NCBI GenBank assembly: GCA_014377395.1
Contig: JACMPS010000578.1
Location: 1-6,092 of the forward strand
DNA length: 6,092 nucleotides
Direction: 5' to 3'
Source of the DNA: Chthonomonadaceae bacterium
Lineage (GTDB): Bacteria > Armatimonadota > Chthonomonadetes > Chthonomonadales > Chthonomonadaceae
Position 1 is the first letter of the stretch, and each line of letters opens with the position of its first letter. Below, one piece after another: positions 1 to 3,735 of the stretch. The notes under the pieces are model-generated. The model saw only the letters and a program-made list of their open reading frames with translations. It was not told the DNA's origin and searched no databases. Position numbers and translations under genes: made by a program.

Positions 1-56
1 CGTTCGAGTTCTTGACGTTGGTCAAGCGTCAGAGTAAGTGGGGTAGAGTTTTTCAT
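1..56 (-). CDS. Partial N-terminus of unidentified protein, possibly an IS630-type transposase
   Basis: A reading frame starts at an ATG on the minus strand (56-54) and runs off the left edge after 18 codons. A stop (TAA) lies two codons upstream in the same frame, so this ATG is the only usual start. The peptide begins MKNSTPLTLTLDQRQELE. The 'LTLT..(E/Q)R.ELE' pattern resembles the first helix of the helix-turn-helix region of IS630-type transposases, but 18 residues are too few to be sure. There is no well-spaced ribosome binding site: AGGG directly abuts the ATG. The frame diverges from the prepilin gene at 160. If it is a transposase, one end of the insertion sequence should lie between 57 and about 159, but I could not recognise a terminal repeat there. 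It could also be chance. Confidence 0.33.
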   Translation of the reverse strand, partial: MKNSTPLTLTLDQRQELE

Positions 57-146
57 CCCTTAGTTTAGCCGCTTTTTGCAACGGATAAAACTTCACTTAA
101 CTAACTACTATCGAACTTTAGAGAGGGGAGCGGTTTCTAAAACAGT

Positions 147-153
147 GGAGGTG
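147..153 (+). promoter_or_regulatory. Ribosome binding site that fixes the prepilin start
   Basis: GGAGGTG ends 6 nt before the ATG at 160. It supports that start over the in-frame TTG at 76, which would add 28 residues ahead of the prepilin leader and bury the processing site. Confidence 0.75.
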
Positions 154-159
154 TCTTCA

Positions 160-873
160 ATGAAGAACAAACGCTTGACTGTAATAGGTTTCACCCTGAT
201 CGAACTGCTTGTTGTCATCGCATTGATTGCTATTCTCGCGGCGTTGCTTTTTCCCGTTTTTGCACGGGCGCGGGAAAAAGCGCGTCAGACCGATTGCCTT
301 TCCAATCTAAGGCAGATCGGTTCTGCGTCGTTGATTTATGCTCAGGATTACGATGAGCATCTGCCCCGCTGGGTTTTGATGACTGCTAATGCTCCCGTTC
401 TCACGCCGCAGGGAGTGCCGATCTCGTGGGATATCGCTTTGCAACCCTACGTGACAGGTGTCCAAATCTTTATGTGTCCGAGCGATCACGAAGCACCACG
501 CCGTGATATTCCCGGACTGGGCAAGCAGGTGTTTCGTTCCTACGCGATCACGGGCAATACCGAAGGCAGGTCGCTGGCATCCATTCCCGCTCATGTCTCT
601 ACCGTTCTTGTGCTGGAGACTCTCACTTTCTTTCGAGAGAAGGGACAGTGGGAAATGGATGCGGTATTGGGCGTACTGAACAAAGAGAAATTGTTACCGG
701 AGCCGCCAGTTGTGTCCGAAAAGCCGGTTTTTCGTCACAATGAGACAGGCAACTATCTGTTTTTGGACACGCACGTCAAAGCGTTGCCGGGACCAAAGCC
801 CGTGTTCCCCGGCTACAAAGTTAATGAAGACGGAATTGCTCTGTGTGGCAAAGGCGATCCTCTTCCGCAATAA
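160..873 (+). CDS. Prepilin-type (type II secretion/type IV pilin-like) N-methylation domain protein with H-X9-DG-like C-terminus
   Basis: The product is 237 residues. It is predicted to be processed by a prepilin peptidase and placed in the inner membrane or assembled into a pseudopilus; the exact role is unknown. The leader is short and basic (MKNKRLTVIG), then comes the GFTLIE motif with cleavage expected between Gly10 and Phe11 and the usual Glu at +5 (Glu15). A hydrophobic helix follows to about residue 34 and leads into FPVFARAREKAR and CLSNLRQIG (46-54). FMCPSD (104-109) and RHN (192-194) with LDTH (202-205) are typical marks of the DUF1559/H-X9-DG prepilin-like families. The last motif has Thr where DG would be expected. 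The start at 160 is chosen for its ribosome binding site and correct leader length. The gene stands alone, about 230 bp from the next gene, and there is no clear terminator after its TAA. Family assignment is firm; the substrate or partner is not known. Confidence 0.88.
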   Translation: MKNKRLTVIGFTLIELLVVIALIAILAALLFPVFARAREKARQTDCLSNLRQIGSASLIYAQDYDEHLPRWVLMTANAPVLTPQGVPISWDIALQPYVTGVQIFMCPSDHEAPRRDIPGLGKQVFRSYAITGNTEGRSLASIPAHVSTVLVLETLTFFREKGQWEMDAVLGVLNKEKLLPEPPVVSEKPVFRHNETGNYLFLDTHVKALPGPKPVFPGYKVNEDGIALCGKGDPLPQ

Positions 874-950
874 GGGTGATCGAATCTCAACCTCTGAAGC
901 CTAACCCAGAGACAAAACATTTCGTGTTATCTTCTCCCAAAGAGAGGCAC

Positions 951-980
951 TTGCTTAAATCTTTGCAAATACGGTATAAT
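951..980 (+). promoter_or_regulatory. Predicted sigma70-type promoter for the Cys-rich exported protein
   Basis: A perfect TATAAT -10 box at 975-980 is preceded, after an 18-bp spacer, by TTGCTT at 951-956 (TTG matches the -35 consensus; the other three bases do not). Transcription would start near 987 and leave a leader of about 115 nt before the ATG at 1102. It lies in the only sizeable gap between the prepilin gene and the small gene at 1102 and points the right way. The evidence is sequence match only. Confidence 0.6.
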
Positions 981-1033
981 CATCACATTATTCGTAGAAA
1001 TGCGTCTCTTGCATTGACGAAATGATAATTGTC

Positions 1034-1054
1034 TCTTCCGCCAAAAGCGGAAGA
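1034..1054 (+). other. Leader hairpin, 8-bp perfect stem, upstream of the Cys-rich protein gene
   Basis: TCTTCCGC (1034-1041) pairs perfectly with GCGGAAGA (1047-1054) around a CAAAA loop. It lies inside the predicted transcript leader, about 48 nt before the ATG at 1102. Only a weak T-rich stretch follows (GGTTTATCCCTTTT), so it could be a weak terminator or attenuator, an mRNA-stabilising 5' stem, or a protein-binding site. The pairing is visible; the role is inference. Confidence 0.45.
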
Positions 1055-1101
1055 CGGTTTATCCCTTTTGCCTAAGTAATCTTATATTGAGGAGAATTTC
1101 A

Positions 1102-1428
1102 ATGAAAAAAATGATGTCGTTCACCCTTGCGTTGCTCACGCTGACCAGTGTTGTCGCGCTTGCCGGGCCACCGAAGAAAGACGCGAAGAAGGCTGTTAAA
1201 AAGTCCACTACCAAGACTGTGAAAATGGTCGAAGTGATGCACTGCCCGATTACCGGGGAAGCCGTCGCTGATGCGAAGAGCAAGTCGGCAAAAGTCGCGA
1301 ACTACAATGTTCACTTTTGTTGCCCCGGTTGCCCTGAGCAGTTCGCGAAAATGGACAAGAAAACTCAACTCGCCAAAGCGAAAGAGGCTTCCGCCAAAGA
1401 CGTGAAGACCACTCCCAAAAAAGGCTAG
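1102..1428 (+). CDS. Small exported YHS/TRASH-like metal-binding protein
   Basis: The product is 108 residues. A Sec signal peptide covers about residues 1-21 (MKKMM, then a hydrophobic stretch, cleavage expected after ALA), so the protein should act outside the cytoplasm. A Lys-rich linker (24-41) leads to a small Cys module: CPITGE at 48-53 and HFCCPGC at 71-77, followed by EQFAKM. The spacing CPxTGE...F.CCPGC..xF matches the YHS/TRASH-like heavy-metal-binding domains, in which a Cys pair and downstream Cys residues bind a metal such as copper or zinc. The C-terminus is again Lys/Ala-rich. The start at 1102 has GAGGAG (1089-1094) 7 nt upstream; the in-frame TTG at 1087 would remove that spacing. 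The gene seems to be transcribed alone from the promoter at 951-980. Metal identity is unknown; a structural or chaperone role is also possible. Confidence 0.78.
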   Translation: MKKMMSFTLALLTLTSVVALAGPPKKDAKKAVKKSTTKTVKMVEVMHCPITGEAVADAKSKSAKVANYNVHFCCPGCPEQFAKMDKKTQLAKAKEASAKDVKTTPKKG

Positions 1429-1438
1429 TCAGTGATCA

Positions 1439-1483
1439 GGGGTTGGAGATCAGAGATTAGACTAATCTCTGACCTTCAACCCT
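1439..1483. repeat. Imperfect 45-bp palindrome between the Cys-rich gene and the DUF2344 gene
   Basis: Arms 1439-1460 and 1462-1483 are reverse complements across 22 positions apart from one A/C mismatch and two G-T wobbles; the centre is a single base (1461). In RNA it would form a long stem ending in a tight loop. It begins 11 bp after the TAG of the upstream gene and ends 18 bp before the ATG at 1502. No T-run follows on either strand, so it is not a standard intrinsic terminator, although it could still end or protect the upstream transcript. GATCAG occurs twice on the left side (1434-1439 and 1448-1453). It resembles a REP- or MITE-like dispersed palindrome; copy number cannot be seen here. 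Confidence 0.7.
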
Positions 1484-1501
1484 CTTCCTTAACCCCCGAT
1501 T

Positions 1502-2236
1502 ATGCCCAAATTCTTGTTGATTTTTTCCAAAGACGAGCCGGTACGCTGGCTTGGACACCTCGATATACTCCGCACCTTCGAACGCGCCATTCGTCGCGCC
1601 GAACTCCCGATTGCCTTCTCCGCAGGATTTAATCCGCGTGAAAAAATTGTGTTTGCCTCTGCTCTCGGAACCGGGATTACCGGGGGGGCAGAACGCGCCG
1701 TTATCGAACTGACTCAAACCATTGACCCTACCGACCTGCTCAATCGCCTCAACGTCACCCTGCCGGACGGTTTGTACCTGCACCACTGCGAAGAACTTCC
1801 CCCCACTCTTGAAAAGTCCGCTCTTTCCGGTTATGATCGGGGCGAATACGAAGTCACGCTTTCACTTTCCGCAGGAATCACTGTTCTTCATATCGAACAG
1901 GGAATTGCAACACTCCTCAACAGTGACGCCGTTTTGATCGAACGCGAAAAAGAGGGCAAAAGCAAAACGGTGGATATTCGCCCTAACCTGTTCGCCTTAT
2001 CGCTTGTCGAAGAGAGCGTGACCGAAACTCGCGCAACAATCCGCATGAGGGTGGGGCAGGGCGAAAACGGAACCGCAAAACCGGGCGAAGTCGTTACGGC
2101 ACTCGCGCAACATTTGCCGGGGGAAAAAGTGACCTTGCGCCGCTCGCATCGGGTGCGACCCATTCAGCGAGACGTAGAAAACGCTCGATCCCTATCCGCC
2201 GCCTCAGAGCCAATTTCGGAAGAGTTGCAGGTTTAA
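1502..2236 (+). CDS. DUF2344 / TIGR03936 radical SAM-linked protein
   Basis: The product is 244 residues. It belongs to the DUF2344 family (TIGR03936), whose members are encoded beside, or fused to, a B12-binding radical SAM protein (TIGR03960 type) and often beside RNase E/G; the biochemical role is not established. The N-terminus is typical: a short strand (KFLLIFSK), then W-x-GHLDILRTFERAIRRAELP, FSAGFNP (39-45) and FASAL (51-55). VDIRP (157-161) and the C-terminal LRRSHRVRPI are also family-like. The ATG at 1502 matches the family start although no Shine-Dalgarno sequence precedes it; the 18 nt before it follow a palindrome. The stop is 22 bp before the phosphatase start. It heads a four-gene run that ends with RNase E/G, which agrees with the known neighbourhood, but its usual radical SAM partner is not adjacent in this window. 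Confidence 0.88.
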   Translation: MPKFLLIFSKDEPVRWLGHLDILRTFERAIRRAELPIAFSAGFNPREKIVFASALGTGITGGAERAVIELTQTIDPTDLLNRLNVTLPDGLYLHHCEELPPTLEKSALSGYDRGEYEVTLSLSAGITVLHIEQGIATLLNSDAVLIEREKEGKSKTVDIRPNLFALSLVEESVTETRATIRMRVGQGENGTAKPGEVVTALAQHLPGEKVTLRRSHRVRPIQRDVENARSLSAASEPISEELQV

Positions 2237-2246
2237 GAGTCCATAT

Positions 2247-2253
2247 AAGAGGA
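2247..2253 (+). promoter_or_regulatory. Ribosome binding site supporting a TTG start for the phosphatase
   Basis: AAGAGGA ends 5 nt before TTG at 2259. There is no ATG or GTG in this frame near the expected N-terminus, and the residues just after the TTG (CYWVQPGSLMAGEYPG) already belong to the family N-terminus, so the TTG start is well supported. Confidence 0.65.
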
Positions 2254-2258
2254 AAATT

Positions 2259-2783
2259 TTGCGCTATCCTAGACCTCACGGGAATTGCTACTGGGTACAA
2301 CCGGGAAGCCTGATGGCAGGGGAATATCCCGGTGAACGTTTTGAGTTTGAGTCGAGAACACGCCTGAACAACCTGCTCGACGCCGGACTCACCTTCTTTC
2401 TCGACCTCACGGAACAAAGGAGTGAACTCACTTCCTATGAAATCTGGCTGAAAGAGGAAGCCCTTAAGCGCAATCTTGAAGTCGGGTATCGACGTATGGA
2501 AATCATTGATGCCGATATTCCTACCGATGCCCTGATGCAAGACATTCTCGCGCAAATTCGGCTTTCCCTCGCGGAGGGGCATTGCGTTTATGTCCATTGT
2601 TGGGGCGGGATCGGGCGCACGGGAACCGTAGTCGGGTGCTACCTTGCAGAGCAAGTCGGGAGCGGCGAAGAGGCGTTGCGTCAAATGAACGTGATGTGGG
2701 AAGTGATGGAAAAGAAGTGGCGTTGCCCCTCCACGCCGCAAACTCAAGCACAAACGGAAATGGTCAGGCGATGGAGACGGTAA
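2259..2783 (+). CDS. Dual-specificity / tyrosine phosphatase-like protein (Cys-X5-Arg)
   Basis: The product is 174 residues and should be cytoplasmic. It removes phosphate through a cysteinyl-phosphate intermediate; the natural substrate is unknown. The P-loop is HCWGGIGRTG at 113-122, with catalytic Cys114 and phosphate-binding Arg120. Asp84 or Asp86 in IIDADIPTD is the likely general acid. The N-terminus YWVQPGSLMAGEYPG (11-25) and the C-terminal SxTPQTQAQTEMVRRW are as in the bacterial branch related to the CDKN3-like phosphatases. It starts at TTG with a good ribosome binding site, 22 bp after the DUF2344 gene, and its last 13 bp overlap the start of the ADP-ribosylglycohydrolase gene. 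The two are therefore likely translationally coupled. From memory, this phosphatase type also occurs beside or fused to ADP-ribosylglycohydrolases in other bacteria. No defects are seen. Confidence 0.87.
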   Translation: MRYPRPHGNCYWVQPGSLMAGEYPGERFEFESRTRLNNLLDAGLTFFLDLTEQRSELTSYEIWLKEEALKRNLEVGYRRMEIIDADIPTDALMQDILAQIRLSLAEGHCVYVHCWGGIGRTGTVVGCYLAEQVGSGEEALRQMNVMWEVMEKKWRCPSTPQTQAQTEMVRRWRR

Positions 2784-2867
2784 GCCGGGAAAGTCGATAT
2801 CGGGGGTGTTTGCTTGGTCTTGCAACGGGGGACTCATTCGGTGCTTCCGTTGAATTTATGCGACCCT

Positions 2868-2907
2868 GAACCTTCAAACCTTTGACCGATCTCCAAGGCG
2901 GAGGTTC
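2868..2907 (+). other. Two-part hairpin directly at the in-frame TGA of the ADP-ribosylglycohydrolase
   Basis: Starting at the second base of the TGA, GAACCTTC (2868-2875) pairs with GGAGGTTC (2900-2907), eight pairs with one G-U. Above a small internal loop, CCTT (2879-2882) pairs with AAGG (2895-2898). The size (about 40 nt) and position match the general shape of a bacterial selenocysteine-insertion hairpin, but the site is glycine in relatives and a frameshift lies downstream. Chance pairing in coding sequence is the likelier explanation. Confidence 0.25.
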
Positions 2908-3694
2908 CTTCGATTTAAAGCCGGGAGAGTGGACGGACGATACTTCGATGGCTCTTTGCCTCGCTGAAAGCCTGATTGCTCTGGAAGGGAGCAATCCTAC
3001 GGATCAAATGGAGCGTTATTTGCGCTGGTTTCAGGAAGGCTATCTTTCGGTTAAAGGGCACTGTTTCGATATTGGAAACGCAACCCGCGCCGCCCTGACC
3101 CTTTTCGAAAAAACGAAAGACCCGTTCGCAGGGTCTACCGATCCCCATTCGCCGGGAAACGGAAGCCTGATGCGCCTTGCTCCCGTTCCGATGTTTTACG
3201 CGGAATCACCGAAAGAGGGGATCGAAGCTTGTGCGGAAAGTAGCCGGGTCACGCATGGTGCCGTTACCGCCGTAGACGCCTGCCGCTACTATGGGGCTTT
3301 GATCATTAGTTACGCTGAACGGCGTAACGAAAGACGTTTTGCTTTCGGAAGAGTTTGCAAATTCTTGCGATTTTGGCGAGACGCCGCTTAGTCCCGAAAT
3401 ACGGGAAGTCGCCTCCGGGACTTTTCTCAAGAGAAATCCGCCTCAAATTATCGGTTCCGGCTTTGTCGTTCGTTCGCTCGAAGCCGCATTGTGGGCGTTT
3501 GCTCACACTCAAACTTTTGCTGAAGGGTGCCTGAAAGCCGCCAATCTCGGCGATGACTCCGACACAACCGCCGCCATTTACGGACAACTCGCGGGAGCCT
3601 ATTATGGTCTCGACGCGATTCCGCTTCACTGGCGCGAACAAATTGCCATGCGCGATATTATCGAAGACAACGCGCTGAAACTGTTGCTTCTGTC

Positions 3695-3723
3695 TCAGAC
3701 ACAGAGCCACAGAGAAACTCAGG
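3695..3723 (+). repeat. CACAGA-rich tail at the 3' end of the ADP-ribosylglycohydrolase gene
   Basis: The last ten or so codons, encoding QTQSHRETQE, are made of near-repeats of ACACAGAG/CCACAGAG. This extends past the point where the family normally ends (after the MRDIIEDNALKLL helix). Similar CACAGAG-type strings occur as dispersed intergenic repeats in various bacteria, so a repeat fragment may have been captured as a C-terminal extension. It also provides the AGGA (3721-3724) that is the only candidate ribosome binding site for the next gene. Confidence 0.3.
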
Positions 3724-3735
3724 AATAAAAAACGA

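Larger units (their letters stand above)
2771..3728 (+). pseudogene. ADP-ribosylglycohydrolase (DraG/ADPRH family), broken by an in-frame TGA and a +1 frameshift
   Basis: If both lesions are repaired, the product is about 318 residues, the usual length for a family that hydrolyses the N-, O- or S-linked ADP-ribose bond in a binuclear magnesium site. Family motifs are all present: LGLATGDSFG (15-24), PGEWTDDTSM (51-60), GNGSLMRLAPVP, and LGDDSDTT (259-266) with the metal-binding Asp residues, then AGAYYG. Codon 33 (2867-2869) is TGA in the same frame as what follows, where relatives have glycine ('RPGTF'); GGA to TGA is one substitution. Near 3302-3311 the frame changes. Removing one base, for example A3308, joins YYGALII to VTLNGVTKDVLLS, as in the family; without it the frame ends at TAG 3389-3391. 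The ATG at 2771 overlaps the phosphatase end. Sequence between lesions is well conserved, so loss is recent, or the lesions are sequencing errors or recoding. Confidence 0.85.

Noticed and set aside
76..159. A longer prepilin starting at TTG 76
   Set aside because: It would add 28 residues before the short leader; the ATG at 160 has a strong ribosome binding site and gives the correct leader length.
855..883. A terminator hairpin around the prepilin stop (CGATC...GATCG)
   Set aside because: Only five outer base pairs hold well, the inner part is poorly paired, and no T-run follows.
2268..2412. A direct repeat of GACCTCACGG at about 2270 and 2404
   Set aside because: Ten bases shared inside coding sequence in different protein contexts; most likely chance.
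2094..2837. A 247-codon open frame on the minus strand opposite the DUF2344 and phosphatase genes
   Set aside because: It lies wholly opposite two well-supported genes and its translation (rich in Pro, Arg, Phe and His) shows no recognisable motif.
2867..2869. Genome-wide use of TGA as glycine (Gracilibacteria/SR1 code), suggested by a TGA at a glycine position and by all intact genes here ending in TAA or TAG
   Set aside because: The 710-codon RNase gene, the DUF2344 gene, the phosphatase, the prepilin and the metal-binding gene contain no in-frame TGA, which would be very unlikely if TGA were a glycine codon.
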